DNA from: Bacteroidales bacterium
GTDB lineage: Bacteria > Bacteroidota > Bacteroidia > Bacteroidales > F082
DNA length: 60,092 bases
Direction: 5' to 3'
Assembly: GCA_017645275.1 (NCBI GenBank)
Contig: JAGCPH010000007.1
Coordinates: 1 to 60,092 of the forward strand
Each line of letters begins with the position of its first letter. Position 1 is the first letter of the stretch. Under the pieces are notes generated by a model. The model was not told the DNA's origin and did not search any database. It saw only the letters and a program-made list of their open reading frames with translations. Both the position numbers and the translations under genes were made by a program. Positions 1 to 9,703 of the stretch are shown here, in pieces.

Positions 1-12
1 GAATTGGAATGA

Positions 13-83
13 TGTCGAGTGGTGTAATGGCAGCACTGCAGATTTTGGTTCTGCCTGTCAAGGTTCGAATCCTTGCTCGACAA
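13..83 (+). tRNA. tRNA-Gln (anticodon UUG)
   Basis: The cloverleaf can be folded by eye. The acceptor stem pairs bases 13-19 with 76-82 (7 of 7 pairs). The anticodon stem pairs 38-42 with 50-54 and encloses a seven-base loop TTTTGGT, giving anticodon TTG (reads CAA, glutamine). The T stem pairs 59-63 with 71-75 around TTCGAAT. Base 83 is the discriminator. The CCA end is not encoded, as is usual for Bacteroidota tRNAs. A terminator-like hairpin follows at 104. Confidence 0.95.
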
Positions 84-103
84 CATTAGGAAAGAGTTGA
101 AGG

Positions 104-131
104 CCTGCTACGGAATGTAACAGGTTTTTTT
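104..131 (+). terminator. Intrinsic terminator after tRNA-Gln
   Basis: Bases 104-111 (CCTGCTAC) pair with 117-124 (GTAACAGG), with one mismatch, around a five-base loop. A run of seven T follows at 125-131. It would end the tRNA transcript just before rimP, or attenuate read-through into the rimP-nusA-infB operon. Confidence 0.7.
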
Positions 132-144
132 ATTGTTAAAGAAA

Positions 145-606
145 ATGATAACGAAAGAACAAATCATCAGTCTGGCCGAAGAGGCGATGCAAGGTAGCGA
201 CCGCTACGTTGTTAACGTGTTGATACACAAGGACAATGTCATTGAGCTTTTCCTTGACGCCGACAGTTCGGTGACCATCGACGACTGCGTTGCAGTGAGC
301 AACTACATCAATGAGAAGTTGGACAGAGACGTTGAGGATTATGAACTCAGCGTGTCGTCAGCCGGCATCGACGAGCCATTGCTGAAGATGAGACAATATC
401 AGAAATATATCGGCAAAGATTTGATTATCACCGATATAGAAGGCGTAAAAAAGATGTATAAACTATTGTCGTTCAACGATTTGCAGCTTGAGGTTGAAGA
501 AGCCGAGGCCAAGAAATACGGCAAGTTGACAAAAATCATCTATCACGATGCTACATCATTGGAAATCAATAAATTAAAAGAAGTCAGACCATATATTAAA
601 TTTTAA
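145..606 (+). CDS. rimP: Ribosome maturation factor RimP
   Basis: A 153-residue protein of the RimP family, which helps mature the 30S ribosomal subunit. The N-terminal domain has the family pattern V..I..D.V.LF.DADSSVTIDDCVAVS around residues 25-50, followed by the D..YELSVSSAGIDEPL stretch typical of RimP near residues 60-80. The C-terminal SH3-like barrel is shorter and less conserved. The frame is open from a TTG at 133, but the ATG at 145 gives the usual family N-terminus (MITKEQ). It is the first gene of the conserved rimP-nusA-infB operon, with only two bases between its stop and nusA. Confidence 0.93.
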   Translation: MITKEQIISLAEEAMQGSDRYVVNVLIHKDNVIELFLDADSSVTIDDCVAVSNYINEKLDRDVEDYELSVSSAGIDEPLLKMRQYQKYIGKDLIITDIEGVKKMYKLLSFNDLQLEVEEAEAKKYGKLTKIIYHDATSLEINKLKEVRPYIKF

Positions 607-608
607 AA

Positions 609-1856
609 ATGGACACACTTAACTTAATCGACACCTTCTCCGAATTTAAGGAGTTCAAGAACATCGACCGCGAGGCCATGATGCACATCCTTAGCGACGT
701 GTTCAAGGCTATGCTTGCCAAGAAATACGGCAGTGACGAGTATTTCGACATCATCGTCAACATCGACAAGGGCGACCTTGAGATATACCACAACCGCACT
801 GTGGTTGAGGACGGCGCTGTCGAGGACGAGTTGGCAGAGATAGCATATTCCGACGCAATAAAAATCGAGCCGGACTTCGAAGTCGGTGACGATGTAGCCG
901 AAGTTGTTGATATTCAAAGCTTTGGCAGAAGAGAGATTTTGGCTATCCGTCAGAACCTCCAGACAAAAATCATGGAATACGAAAAGGAGAACATTTATCA
1001 GAAATATAAAGATAAAGTTGGTGAAATCGTGAACGCCGAAGTCTCACAGGCATGGCGCAAGGAAATCATCGCCGTTGACGAAGACGGCATCGAGCTTGTT
1101 TTGCCAAAAGCCGAGCAGATTCCTGCCGACGTATACAAGAAAGGCGAAAGCATCCGCGCTATCGTGAAGAGCGTGGAGAACAAAAACGGCACACCTGTCA
1201 TCACTTTGTCGAGAACATCGGAGATCTTCCTTCAGCGCTTGTTTGAGCAGGAGGTTCCTGAGGTTTACGATGGCTTGATCACCATCAGAAAGATCGTGCG
1301 TGAGCCAGGTCAGAGAGCTAAGATCGCTGTTGAGTCGTACGACGACAGAATCGACCCGGTGGGCGCATGCGTCGGTATGAAGGGTTCGCGTATCCACGGC
1401 ATCGTGAGAGAGCTCCGCAACGAGAACATTGATGTCATCAACTTCACGACAAAGCCTGAACTGTTCATCAGCAGAGCTTTGAATCCTGCCAAGATCACAT
1501 CCATCAACATCAACGAGGCTAAGAAACTCGCCGAGGTGTACATGGAGAATGATCAGGTGAGCCTCGCCATCGGTAAGGGTGGCTATAATATCAAGCTTGC
1601 CGGCAAGCTCACAGGCTATGACATCGACGTTTACCGTAATAGTGACGAGGTCGACATGGAAGACGACGTCGATTTGAAGGAATTCAACGACGAAATCGAA
1701 GACTGGATCATCGATTCACTCCGCAGAATGGGTTGCGACACAGCAAAGAATGTCCTCGCCTACACTCCAGAAGAAGTGGCATCACGCGCCGACCTCGAAA
1801 TCGAGACAGTGAACGAGGTGTTCAGAATTTTGAAGGCTGAATTTGCTGAGGATTAA
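609..1856 (+). CDS. nusA: Transcription termination/antitermination protein NusA
   Basis: NusA binds RNA polymerase and controls pausing, termination and antitermination. The 415 residues show the expected order: an N-terminal polymerase-binding domain (1-125), an S1 RNA-binding domain (about 130-200), then two KH domains. The first KH domain carries the GMKGSRIHGI loop near residue 257, and the second carries AIGKGGYNIKLA near residue 319. A helical C-terminal segment ends in a helix-hairpin-helix-like stretch. The length matches Bacteroidota NusA, which lack the long acidic repeats of the E. coli protein. It lies between rimP and infB, the standard arrangement. Confidence 0.96.
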   Translation: MDTLNLIDTFSEFKEFKNIDREAMMHILSDVFKAMLAKKYGSDEYFDIIVNIDKGDLEIYHNRTVVEDGAVEDELAEIAYSDAIKIEPDFEVGDDVAEVVDIQSFGRREILAIRQNLQTKIMEYEKENIYQKYKDKVGEIVNAEVSQAWRKEIIAVDEDGIELVLPKAEQIPADVYKKGESIRAIVKSVENKNGTPVITLSRTSEIFLQRLFEQEVPEVYDGLITIRKIVREPGQRAKIAVESYDDRIDPVGACVGMKGSRIHGIVRELRNENIDVINFTTKPELFISRALNPAKITSININEAKKLAEVYMENDQVSLAIGKGGYNIKLAGKLTGYDIDVYRNSDEVDMEDDVDLKEFNDEIEDWIIDSLRRMGCDTAKNVLAYTPEEVASRADLEIETVNEVFRILKAEFAED

Positions 1857-1862
1857 ACGAAG

Positions 1863-1882
1863 AGACGCACGGCCGTGCGTCT
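1863..1882. repeat. Palindromic intergenic repeat (GACGCAC family)
   Basis: A perfect 20-base palindrome, AGACGCACGGCCGTGCGTCT, lies between nusA and infB. It can form a hairpin in RNA and could damp transcription between the two genes, although no strong T run follows. Related palindromes lie at 30512, 51141, 56833 and 58208, so this belongs to a dispersed repeat family and is not a gene-specific terminator. Confidence 0.8.
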
Positions 1883-1932
1883 TTACTAAACAATAAAAGA
1901 TTTGAAAAACAATTATTTAAATTAAAAATTTT

Positions 1933-4818
1933 ATGTCCGAAGAAGTTAAAAATATCAGATTATCAAAGGCTGCGAGGGAGTTTAACGTAGGCACCTCGAC
2001 GATTGTGGAATTCCTGGCAAAGAAAGGTTTTAACATTGATCCGTCGCCTAACACTAAGCTCTCGCCTGATGAATATGCTTTGGTCGTTAAAGAATATCAA
2101 GGCGAAAAAGAAGTGAAAAAGAACGCTGACCAGCTCGGAAGCATTGCATTTAAAGGCAAAACCATCACCGTTGAGACGACGGAAAAGCCTAAGGCAGTGG
2201 AAGAAGAGGAGGAAATCGTATCTATAAAATCCAATATTCTGCCAAAGACAGAGGTGAAAGAGGAGAAACCGAAGGCTGAGAAACCGAAAGAAGAGAAGCC
2301 CAAGGTAGAAAAGCCGAAAGATGATAGTGTCAAGGATGCTATCAAGCTGAACGTCGTTGGCAAGATCGACTTGGACGGTGGCAAGAAAGCCAAGGAACAG
2401 AAGGGTAACGGACAGCCCGGAAACGATGGCAAAAAAGAAGAGAACGCTCCAAAACAGCAGCCTAAGGAGGAGAAACCGGTTCAGCCGGAGAAGCCGAAGC
2501 AACAGGACAAGCCTGTGCAACCGGAAAAACCTGCACAGACAGAGAAGCAACAGCCTGTGCAACCAGAAGCAACAGCTGATAATGACGACAACTTCATCCC
2601 TACCAAGTTCAAGAAACTTGAGGGACCGAAGATTGTCGACAAGATCGAGCTTCCAGTAGAGCATAAAGGCAAAAGCAAGCAACAGGCTCCTGCAGCACTT
2701 GGTGACAAGAAAAAGAAACGCAAACGTATCGGCAACGGTCCTGTGAATCCTAACGAGATAGCAGGTGCCGACAAGCCTAAAGACAAGGGCGGCAAGCCAC
2801 AGCAAGGCGGCAAGCCACAAGGTCAGGGCGGTAAGCCGGGCAAGGACGAAAAACGCTCGAAAGACCGCTTCAAGAAAGGTAAACAGCCTATCTTTGAGGA
2901 GAAACCGGAGCTTTCGGACGAAGAGATCAAGAAACAGATCAAGGAGACACTCGCGAGACTGGAGCCTATGGGCAAGTCGAAGACTTCGAAGCACCGTCGC
3001 GAGAAACGTCACAACATCCAGAACGAGCTTGAGGAGGAGAGAATGCACGAAATGGAGGAACAGAAAGTCCTCAAGGTCACGGAGTTCGTCACCGCCAACG
3101 AGTTGGCCACATTGATGAACATCCCTGTGACCAAGGTCATCGCCACCTGCATGAGCCTCGGCATGTTCGTCAGCATCAACCAGCGTCTCGACGCTGAGAT
3201 CCTGCAGGTCGTGGCAGAAGAGTTCGGCTTCAAGGTAGAGTTCCAGAGCATGGACATCCATGAGGCCATCGAGGAAGCCGACCAGCCTGACAACCCAGAG
3301 GACCTTGTCCCAAGAGCCCCTGTCGTCACAGTCATGGGTCACGTCGACCATGGTAAGACCAAACTGTTGGACTTCATCAGAAGCACCAACGTGGTGGCTG
3401 GCGAGGCCGGTGGTATCACTCAGCACATCGGTGCTTACGAGGTGAAGACCAGCACAGGCAAGAAGATCACGTTCCTGGATACCCCTGGTCACGAAGCGTT
3501 CACCGCTATGCGTGCCCGTGGTGCTAAGATCACCGACGTCGCCATCATCGTCATCGCTGCTGATGACAACGTGATGCCACAGACAGTTGAGGCCATCAAC
3601 CACGCACACGCCGCCAACGTGCCTATCGTGTTCGCTATCAATAAGATTGATAAGCCAACGGCTGACCCTCAGAAGATCTACCGTCAGCTTGCCGACATGA
3701 ACATACTCGTAGAGGAATGGGGCGGCAAGGTGCAGTCACAGGAAATATCAGCAAAACAAGGTATCGGCGTCGACGAGTTGCTTGAGAAAGTTCTTCTCGA
3801 AGCCGAGATGCTGGATCTCAAAGGCAATCCGAACAAACTCGCCAAAGGTACCGTCATCGAGTCGGCACTCGACAAAGGTCGCGGCTATGTGGCCAAGATT
3901 TTGGTACAAGAAGGCACATTACATGTAGGCGACATGGTGCTTGCTGGCACAACCTACGGTAAGGTCAAGGCCATGTTCAACGAGCGCAACCAGGCCTTGA
4001 AAGAGGCAGGCCCTTCTACCCCATTGTTGTTGTTGGGTTTGAACGGCGCTCCTCAGGCAGGCGACAACTTCAATGTCATGACCGACGAACGCGAGGTGAA
4101 GACAATAGCCAACCGTCGTCAGCAGCTGCAGCGTGAGATGGGTATCCGCACCCAGAAACATATCACTTTGGATGAGATCGGACGTCGTATCGCCATCGGC
4201 GACTTCAAAGAGCTCAACATCATCGTCAAGGCTGACGTGGACGGCTCTGTGGAAGCATTGTCCGACTCATTGCTCAAGCTCTCGACAGAAGAGGTGCAGG
4301 TCAACATCATCCACAAGTCGGTGGGTGCTATCTCTGAGGCCGATATCATGCTGGCATCGGCATCCAACGCCATCATCGTTGGCTTCAACGTACGTCCGAC
4401 AATGCAGGCCAGAAAGATTGCAGAACGCGAGCAGATCGATATCCGACTCTACTCCATCATTTACACTGCCATTGAAGAGATTAAATCAGCTATCGAAGGC
4501 ATGTTAGCCCCTGAGATCCAGGAGGTCGTGACATGCAACATCGAGATCCGCGAGGTGTTCCACATCAGCAAGGTCGGAAACATCGCAGGTTGTATGGTCC
4601 TCGACGGAAAGGTCAACCGCCAGACGAAGATACGCCTTATCCGCGACGGCATCGTGGTGCACACTGGCACCCTCGGCTCACTGAAACGTTTCAAGGACGA
4701 TGTGAAAGAAGTCAGCGCTGGTTTCGAATGCGGTTTGAACATCGAGAACTTCAACGACATCAAGGTCGGAGATATAATTGAGGGATACACCGAGAAGGAA
4801 GTCAGCAGAAAACTGTAA
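1933..4818 (+). CDS. infB: Translation initiation factor IF-2
   Basis: IF-2 is the GTPase that brings initiator tRNA to the 30S subunit. Residues 1-50 form the IF2 N-terminal helical domain ([17 protein letters not shown]). Residues 60-340 are low-complexity, rich in K, E, P, Q and G, as in many Bacteroidota IF-2 proteins. The G domain starts near residue 465 with [10 protein letters not shown], followed by the DTPGHEAF switch and the NKID specificity motif. Domains II, III and IV continue to the end (961 residues). The repetitive N-terminal half creates long open frames on the other strand that are not genes. A strong terminator follows immediately. Confidence 0.97.
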   Translation: MSEEVKNIRLSKAAREFNVGTSTIVEFLAKKGFNIDPSPNTKLSPDEYALVVKEYQGEKEVKKNADQLGSIAFKGKTITVETTEKPKAVEEEEEIVSIKSNILPKTEVKEEKPKAEKPKEEKPKVEKPKDDSVKDAIKLNVVGKIDLDGGKKAKEQKGNGQPGNDGKKEENAPKQQPKEEKPVQPEKPKQQDKPVQPEKPAQTEKQQPVQPEATADNDDNFIPTKFKKLEGPKIVDKIELPVEHKGKSKQQAPAALGDKKKKRKRIGNGPVNPNEIAGADKPKDKGGKPQQGGKPQGQGGKPGKDEKRSKDRFKKGKQPIFEEKPELSDEEIKKQIKETLARLEPMGKSKTSKHRREKRHNIQNELEEERMHEMEEQKVLKVTEFVTANELATLMNIPVTKVIATCMSLGMFVSINQRLDAEILQVVAEEFGFKVEFQSMDIHEAIEEADQPDNPEDLVPRAPVVTVMGHVDHGKTKLLDFIRSTNVVAGEAGGITQHIGAYEVKTSTGKKITFLDTPGHEAFTAMRARGAKITDVAIIVIAADDNVMPQTVEAINHAHAANVPIVFAINKIDKPTADPQKIYRQLADMNILVEEWGGKVQSQEISAKQGIGVDELLEKVLLEAEMLDLKGNPNKLAKGTVIESALDKGRGYVAKILVQEGTLHVGDMVLAGTTYGKVKAMFNERNQALKEAGPSTPLLLLGLNGAPQAGDNFNVMTDEREVKTIANRRQQLQREMGIRTQKHITLDEIGRRIAIGDFKELNIIVKADVDGSVEALSDSLLKLSTEEVQVNIIHKSVGAISEADIMLASASNAIIVGFNVRPTMQARKIAEREQIDIRLYSIIYTAIEEIKSAIEGMLAPEIQEVVTCNIEIREVFHISKVGNIAGCMVLDGKVNRQTKIRLIRDGIVVHTGTLGSLKRFKDDVKEVSAGFECGLNIENFNDIKVGDIIEGYTEKEVSRKL

Positions 4819-4819
4819 A

Positions 4820-4858
4820 AAAAAATCAGGGACGCGGTTGCGTCCCTGATTTTTTTTG
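4820..4858 (+). terminator. Intrinsic terminator of the rimP-nusA-infB operon
   Basis: A perfect ten-pair stem joins ATCAGGGACG (4825-4834) to CGTCCCTGAT (4841-4850), and C4835 and G4840 may extend it. An A run precedes it and eight T follow. The flanking A/T pairs mean it could also work in the reverse direction. Confidence 0.9.
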
Positions 4859-4866
4859 TATATTTG
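4837..4866 (+). promoter_or_regulatory. Promoter for the secreted protein gene at 4891
   Basis: A Bacteroidota -7 element, TATATTTG, lies at 4859-4866, with a GTTG -33 candidate at 4837-4840 (18-base spacer). The -33 candidate falls in the loop of the preceding terminator. The predicted start of transcription, near 4874, leaves a very short leader before the ATG at 4891. Confidence 0.55.
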
Positions 4867-4890
4867 CAGATTGAATTAATCATTTTTGAG

Positions 4891-5955
4891 ATGAAAAAAA
4901 TTGTTATTGCTTTGATATTATTAGTGTCAGCAAGCGTTATGCAGGCTAACAATCTTATTACTGAAAGCTTTGAATACGCTAATCACGACGGTGAGACCCC
5001 ATTGGGATGGACATGCGACGATGCCTCCTGGTTATGTGGATATCAGGACAAAGACCACAACCGCAAGCCACATACCGGGTTTTGGTATGTTTATACCAAT
5101 GCTAATGAATCCTGGATGTTCATTCCAGCTTTTTTGAGCACTCAGCTGCAATATAAGATTTCATACTGGGCGATTTCTGATGGAAGCTACACAGTGGAGT
5201 TGTGGGCCGGAACCCAAGACAATGCAAGCAATATGTCACAGTTGCTTTTAACCGAAACAGTAAATAGCGCCAATTATGAGATATTTTCAACTTACATTGA
5301 AACATTAAACGGCAACTATGATTATTTCGGAATTCATGCAATAGCTAACGATAACGCGTATTATCTTACCCTTGACGATATTTGTATCGACTATATCGTT
5401 CAATATGCCTTCAGTGCCTCACCATATGAGACTGACACGATTTTGCAGCCTGGTGATAACATCACTTTTAACTGTAAAGTCTTGAACGAAGGCTATGAGT
5501 CGATTACGATATACATGTCTACGCATACCGAGTTTTTTACTGACGTGCATTTTTATGTCAATGGCGAGATGACCAACCATTTCCCTATCGTTCAAGATGA
5601 GACCGTGGCTATCAGAGGAACAGCTACACTCAGGCCGGAAATAGAGCCTGGGACAACCTGTTGGTTCGATGTGATGTTCACCATAGACTGCGGATGTGCA
5701 ACAGCGATGTACACTTATTGGGCCACCGTGGCAGCAGACGGAATTGATGAAAATCAAGTGAAAACAGCAATATATCCAAACCCTTCAACAGGCCATGTGA
5801 CTATTGAAGGCAGCGGCATAATCACCATTTTCAACAGTCTTGGACAGGAAGTTTTCGCCAAAGAAATCGTTGAAAAAGAGACTATAATGCTTGAAAAAGG
5901 CATATATTTTGTCAAAAAAGACGACGGTGTTACAGAAAAACTGATTGTCGAATAA
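4891..5955 (+). CDS. T9SS-secreted protein with adhesin-like domain
   Basis: A 354-residue exported protein. The open frame extends upstream to a TTG at 4864, but that lies inside the promoter, so the ATG at 4891 is used; it begins with a clean signal peptide (MKKIVIALILLVSASVMQA). Residues about 22-170 resemble the cleaved-adhesin/choice-of-anchor-J jelly-roll fold (ITESFE, PLGWTC, a WMFIPAF-type strand, YYLTLDDI). The C-terminus from about residue 290 is a T9SS type A sorting domain, with IYPNPSTGHV and ending in GIYFVKKDDG...KLIVE. It is probably attached to or released from the cell surface. The ligand is unknown. Confidence 0.75.
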   Translation: MKKIVIALILLVSASVMQANNLITESFEYANHDGETPLGWTCDDASWLCGYQDKDHNRKPHTGFWYVYTNANESWMFIPAFLSTQLQYKISYWAISDGSYTVELWAGTQDNASNMSQLLLTETVNSANYEIFSTYIETLNGNYDYFGIHAIANDNAYYLTLDDICIDYIVQYAFSASPYETDTILQPGDNITFNCKVLNEGYESITIYMSTHTEFFTDVHFYVNGEMTNHFPIVQDETVAIRGTATLRPEIEPGTTCWFDVMFTIDCGCATAMYTYWATVAADGIDENQVKTAIYPNPSTGHVTIEGSGIITIFNSLGQEVFAKEIVEKETIMLEKGIYFVKKDDGVTEKLIVE

Positions 5956-5985
5956 CGTTTTTGAGTTTTTTAAAATTTCTGTATC

Positions 5986-6576
5986 ATGAATAAGATAAAA
6001 AGAATCATCCTCATCCTTCTCGTTGCGTTAGGACTATCGTCATGCGACATTTTATCACAGATGCACCAAATGGCCACTTTCGCCAAATGCACTTTTGATT
6101 TCGAAAGTGTAAACAGTGTCCAAATGCTTGGCGTTAATTTACGTAAAGGCATGACTAAGAGTGACTTAAGTGTCGGCCAGCTGCTACAGCTCACCAATGC
6201 TCTGATGAGCAAGTCGTTGCCAGTGACATTCAATGTCAACCTTGACATAAACAACCCTAATTCCACCGCCGCTTCGATGACAAAGATGGATTACATATTG
6301 ACTCTCAACGACAAACAGATCATCAGCACCACGATGAACAACAGCATCAGTGTGCCTGCCAACTCAAGCAATGTAGTGACTATTCCTGTCACCACCGATT
6401 TGTTCCAATTGTTCAGTGGCGAGTCGGCTGAAGCCATCATGAATTTAGCTTTCAAGCTGGCAGGTGCAACAAGCAATCCTGTCAACGTTGGAATCAAAGT
6501 GAAGCCATATATCACTGTGGGTGGCCAACAGCTTGCATATCCTGACTATATCACTATGAATAAAGTATTGCAATAA
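5986..6576 (+). CDS. LEA14-like lipoprotein
   Basis: A 196-residue predicted lipoprotein: the signal peptide ends in a lipobox (LGLSSC, Cys at residue 20). The rest resembles the LEA type 2/water-stress beta-sandwich family, with a central FNVNLDINNPNSTAASM stretch (LEA14-type NPN motif near residue 90) and a following strand-rich half. No catalytic residues are visible. It lies 30 bases after the T9SS protein and 36 before the next gene, and may be co-transcribed. Its role is unknown; related proteins are described as envelope or stress proteins. Confidence 0.6.
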   Translation: MNKIKRIILILLVALGLSSCDILSQMHQMATFAKCTFDFESVNSVQMLGVNLRKGMTKSDLSVGQLLQLTNALMSKSLPVTFNVNLDINNPNSTAASMTKMDYILTLNDKQIISTTMNNSISVPANSSNVVTIPVTTDLFQLFSGESAEAIMNLAFKLAGATSNPVNVGIKVKPYITVGGQQLAYPDYITMNKVLQ

Positions 6577-6612
6577 TAGGATTGTAACCATATAACTTAA
6601 ACCTAAATAATT

Positions 6613-7623
6613 ATGAAAAAATTAGCTTTACTAATCATTGCCGTAATTGTAGGCACTATCACCGCCGAAGCGCAAATTGGCGGTCTTCTTCAGAAAGCCG
6701 CCAAGAAAGCGCAGCAGAAAACAGAGGAAAAGATCATAGACAAGGCTTCGGACAAGGCCTCCGAGCAAATCTCTGACGCAGTTGCTGACCAGATTCCTGA
6801 AGAAGAGGTCTCAGAAGACCCTGCTTACACAACCGATGAGAGCGAGCCTCTCACCTATGAAGGTGTTATGCGCATGATGCCTCCAATCCCTTCAGCACAG
6901 CAGATGGTCAGCTATAAAAAAGCCGAGTTTGGAGGACAAGGCCTCCGTCAGATGTCGAGTCCGGTGATGAAATTCCAGATGACAGTCCTTGAGCTCACCT
7001 CAAAAGTCTATACTATTCCTGTTCAAGGAGCTGATTCGGCACAGATTGTGGAAGACGCATACAAATATGCCGAGATGTACACAGGTCTCTCGAAAGAGGA
7101 GATCGACATGCTTTCAGAGATGAGCGAAGAGGAGCAAGAGGCGTATCTCGCTGAGCATTATCAGGAGGGACAGGCTGAAGCTGTTTTGCTACAGCAGGCC
7201 GCTGAAGTCGGCGAAGAACTAGAGCCTTTACAGCCGATGATTGACCATTGGTCGAGCTTTGACAACAAAATCATCGAAGTCAATCAAGAGGCCGATTCGA
7301 AATGCAAGGCCATTTACGCAAAATATGAGCCACAGCTGAAGAAGGCTGAAGGTGACGACGAAGCCCGCAACAAGGTGCTTCTGAAATATTACGAAGAGGC
7401 GGCACCTATCATCCACGATGCCATCATCAGCTGCAACAAGATACGTCTTGACGAGCAGCTTCCTGTCGCAATGGAACTTGAGGAGCAGATTATACCTATC
7501 CGTCAGAGACATCCGAATGCCATCACAGCAATTCTTAATTACCCCCAACTTACTGCTGTTCAATACTTTACAGAAGCGTTAAGGGTGATGGAGATTCCTG
7601 AGTATCCTGACGACAACGAATGA
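6613..7623 (+). CDS. Exported coiled-coil protein of unknown function
   Basis: A 336-residue protein that I do not recognise. It has a signal peptide (MKKLALLIIAVIVGTITAEA), then a K/A/E-rich helical segment (IGGLLQKAAKKAQQKTEEK, residues 21-60) likely to form a coiled coil or amphipathic helix, then a mostly helical acidic body. No lipobox, sorting domain or catalytic motif is visible. Its last bases overlap the start of the CotH gene (ATGA-type overlap at 7620-7623), which implies translational coupling. It may be a periplasmic partner of that secreted protein, but this is only inference from position. Confidence 0.55.
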   Translation: MKKLALLIIAVIVGTITAEAQIGGLLQKAAKKAQQKTEEKIIDKASDKASEQISDAVADQIPEEEVSEDPAYTTDESEPLTYEGVMRMMPPIPSAQQMVSYKKAEFGGQGLRQMSSPVMKFQMTVLELTSKVYTIPVQGADSAQIVEDAYKYAEMYTGLSKEEIDMLSEMSEEEQEAYLAEHYQEGQAEAVLLQQAAEVGEELEPLQPMIDHWSSFDNKIIEVNQEADSKCKAIYAKYEPQLKKAEGDDEARNKVLLKYYEEAAPIIHDAIISCNKIRLDEQLPVAMELEEQIIPIRQRHPNAITAILNYPQLTAVQYFTEALRVMEIPEYPDDNE

Positions 7624-9602
7624 AAAAGATTGTTTTAATATTATTGCTATTGCTCGTACAGATGCTGTCGATGGCGCAGATTTTCACCGACAGCAATCTC
7701 CCTATTGTCATCATCGAGACTGACGGAGGCGTGCCCATTCCAGACGAGCCCAAAGTGTTGGGAAACATGAAGATTATCTGGCATCAGGACGGGTCGCGCA
7801 ACTACTTGTCGGATGCCAACAACCCCGAGTTTTTGAATTACGACGGACGTATAGGCATTGAACGCCGAGGCAGCTCATCTCAGATGCCTTCCAAGAAGCC
7901 GTATGGTCTGGAGACTTTGATGGACGACGACATCACCAACAACAATGTCAGTCTGCTCGGTATGCCAAAGGAAAACGACTGGGTACTCAATTCTCTAGCC
8001 TTCGACCAGACCGGAATGCGTGATTTTTTATCATACGAACTCTCAGAAAAACTTGGTCAATACGCTTCGCGACGCGTTTACTGCGAAGTGATGATAAACG
8101 GCCAATACAACGGTCTTTATGTCTTCATGGAGAAGATAAAAGTCGACGATGGACGAGTAAACATTGAGAAAGACGGAGGTTATATCACCAAAGCAGACAA
8201 GAATACCGGCAACGATCCTGTAGCATGGCAGATGCGTGAAAACAGCAGCGGCGGCTGGTGGCCATCATACGTCGATTTCATCCATCACTATCCGAAGCCA
8301 GACGAGATTACGCAAGCACAACATGACTATATCAAGAGTGTGTTTTTCGACCTTGCCGACCAAGCTGAGAACCACAACACTTCCATAATTGACGGTATTC
8401 CGGCCATCATTGACATACCTTCATTTGTCGATTTCATGATGATTGCCGAGTTTTCATCAAATGTTGATGTGTACACCTACAGCACGTTTTTCCACAAAGA
8501 CAAAAATGGCAAGCTGCGTGCAGGACCAGTGTGGGACTACAATCTCGCCTACGGTCACGACGAATTTGGCTACCGCAGCCGTTACGATGTATGGCAATTC
8601 AACAACCAGGACAATAACGGTCCGGAGTTTTTTAATGAGTTGTTCGAGACGCCCGAGTTCCGTTGCTATTTCGCAAAACGATGGTTTGAGATATCTTCAG
8701 AAGGCAACATATTGGATTACAACGCATTATGCAGTCGCATCGACGAAATCGACGAATGGATAACCGAAGCTATTGCACGTGACAACCAGCGGTGGCATCA
8801 GATGAATCAGCACGACTCTTATGTGGAAGACATGAAAGAATGGATTCAATTGAGAATAGATTGGCTAAATGAGAATATCGGTTCGTATAACGCTTGCGAC
8901 GACCTTGACTTGCCACCATTGGTGATATCGAGAATTCATTATCATCCTGCCGACATTGACAGCATCAACGGCAACAGACTTGAGTTCATTCAGATCAACA
9001 ACAACGGCGACGAAGATGTCGACTTGACGGGGTTCTATCTGCGCGAACTCGGAGTGACATACACCTTCCCTATCGATTCACATCTCGCAGCCCGCGACTC
9101 ACTTGTATTGTGCTCAGACTCAGCGACTTACATTGATTTTTATCATCATATTCCTTTCGGAGAATACGACAGGAAACTCTCAAATAAAGACGAGAACATA
9201 GTTCTTGCAGACGCATGGGGTAATGTGATCGACGAGGTACATTATTATGATAGCGAACCGTGGCCCAGTGAGCCTGATGGATTTGGTCCGTATTTGCAAC
9301 TCATTGATTTAGATACTGATAATAGCCTGCCTGAAAACTGGATCGCGGCTGAATTTTATGATAATGTCGAAACTGTTTCGGACCACGATTTTGCGGTTTA
9401 CCCGAATCCATCAAACGACGTTTTGCACATCATATCCGACGAGGAATTTACCACAGTTGAAGTCATCGAAATGACAGGTAAAATGATAGTCAAAACGACT
9501 GAAAACATGGTTGATGTTTCAAGTATTCCAAATGGTCTTTATGTATTGAAAATCAACACCAAACGCCACACTATTGTGAAAAAGGTTTCGGTGATTCACT
9601 AA
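7620..9602 (+). CDS. CotH-kinase-family protein with lamin-tail and T9SS domains
   Basis: A 660-residue secreted protein. After a signal peptide (ending near SMA, residue 19) comes a CotH domain (about 50-400), with the RRGSSSQMPSKKPYG motif, the YNGLYVFMEKIK motif and the conserved PVWDYNLAYG aspartate region. CotH proteins are atypical kinases or spore-coat/surface-assembly proteins. Residues about 425-560 match a lamin-tail domain (LVISRIHYHPAD, LEFIQINNNG). The end is a T9SS type A sorting domain (YPNPSNDV, PNGLYVLKI). It overlaps the preceding gene by four bases. The CotH plus lamin-tail plus sorting-domain architecture is common in Bacteroidota surface proteins. Confidence 0.85.
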   Translation: MKKIVLILLLLLVQMLSMAQIFTDSNLPIVIIETDGGVPIPDEPKVLGNMKIIWHQDGSRNYLSDANNPEFLNYDGRIGIERRGSSSQMPSKKPYGLETLMDDDITNNNVSLLGMPKENDWVLNSLAFDQTGMRDFLSYELSEKLGQYASRRVYCEVMINGQYNGLYVFMEKIKVDDGRVNIEKDGGYITKADKNTGNDPVAWQMRENSSGGWWPSYVDFIHHYPKPDEITQAQHDYIKSVFFDLADQAENHNTSIIDGIPAIIDIPSFVDFMMIAEFSSNVDVYTYSTFFHKDKNGKLRAGPVWDYNLAYGHDEFGYRSRYDVWQFNNQDNNGPEFFNELFETPEFRCYFAKRWFEISSEGNILDYNALCSRIDEIDEWITEAIARDNQRWHQMNQHDSYVEDMKEWIQLRIDWLNENIGSYNACDDLDLPPLVISRIHYHPADIDSINGNRLEFIQINNNGDEDVDLTGFYLRELGVTYTFPIDSHLAARDSLVLCSDSATYIDFYHHIPFGEYDRKLSNKDENIVLADAWGNVIDEVHYYDSEPWPSEPDGFGPYLQLIDLDTDNSLPENWIAAEFYDNVETVSDHDFAVYPNPSNDVLHIISDEEFTTVEVIEMTGKMIVKTTENMVDVSSIPNGLYVLKINTKRHTIVKKVSVIH

Positions 9603-9636
9603 TTTATAATCCAAAATTCATTTTTCGTCAAAATTA

Positions 9637-9668
9637 TTTGCAAGCTATTGATTTTTTTCATACCTTTG
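9637..9668 (+). promoter_or_regulatory. Promoter of the aryl polyene-type operon
   Basis: This is a textbook Bacteroidota sigma-70-type promoter: TTTG at 9637-9640, a 20-base spacer and TACCTTTG at 9661-9668. Transcription would start near 9675, about 28 bases before the ammonia-lyase gene. No promoter this clear recurs until 29146, and most genes between overlap or nearly touch, so a single transcript of about 19.5 kb is plausible. Confidence 0.75.
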
Positions 9669-9703
9669 CAAATTTGAAGAATAGTGCATTTTAGGATTGT
9701 TGT

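Noticed and set aside
1963-3609. Long minus-strand open frame (548 codons) opposite infB
   Set aside because: It mirrors the codon bias and low-complexity N-terminal half of IF-2, has no promoter and matches no family.
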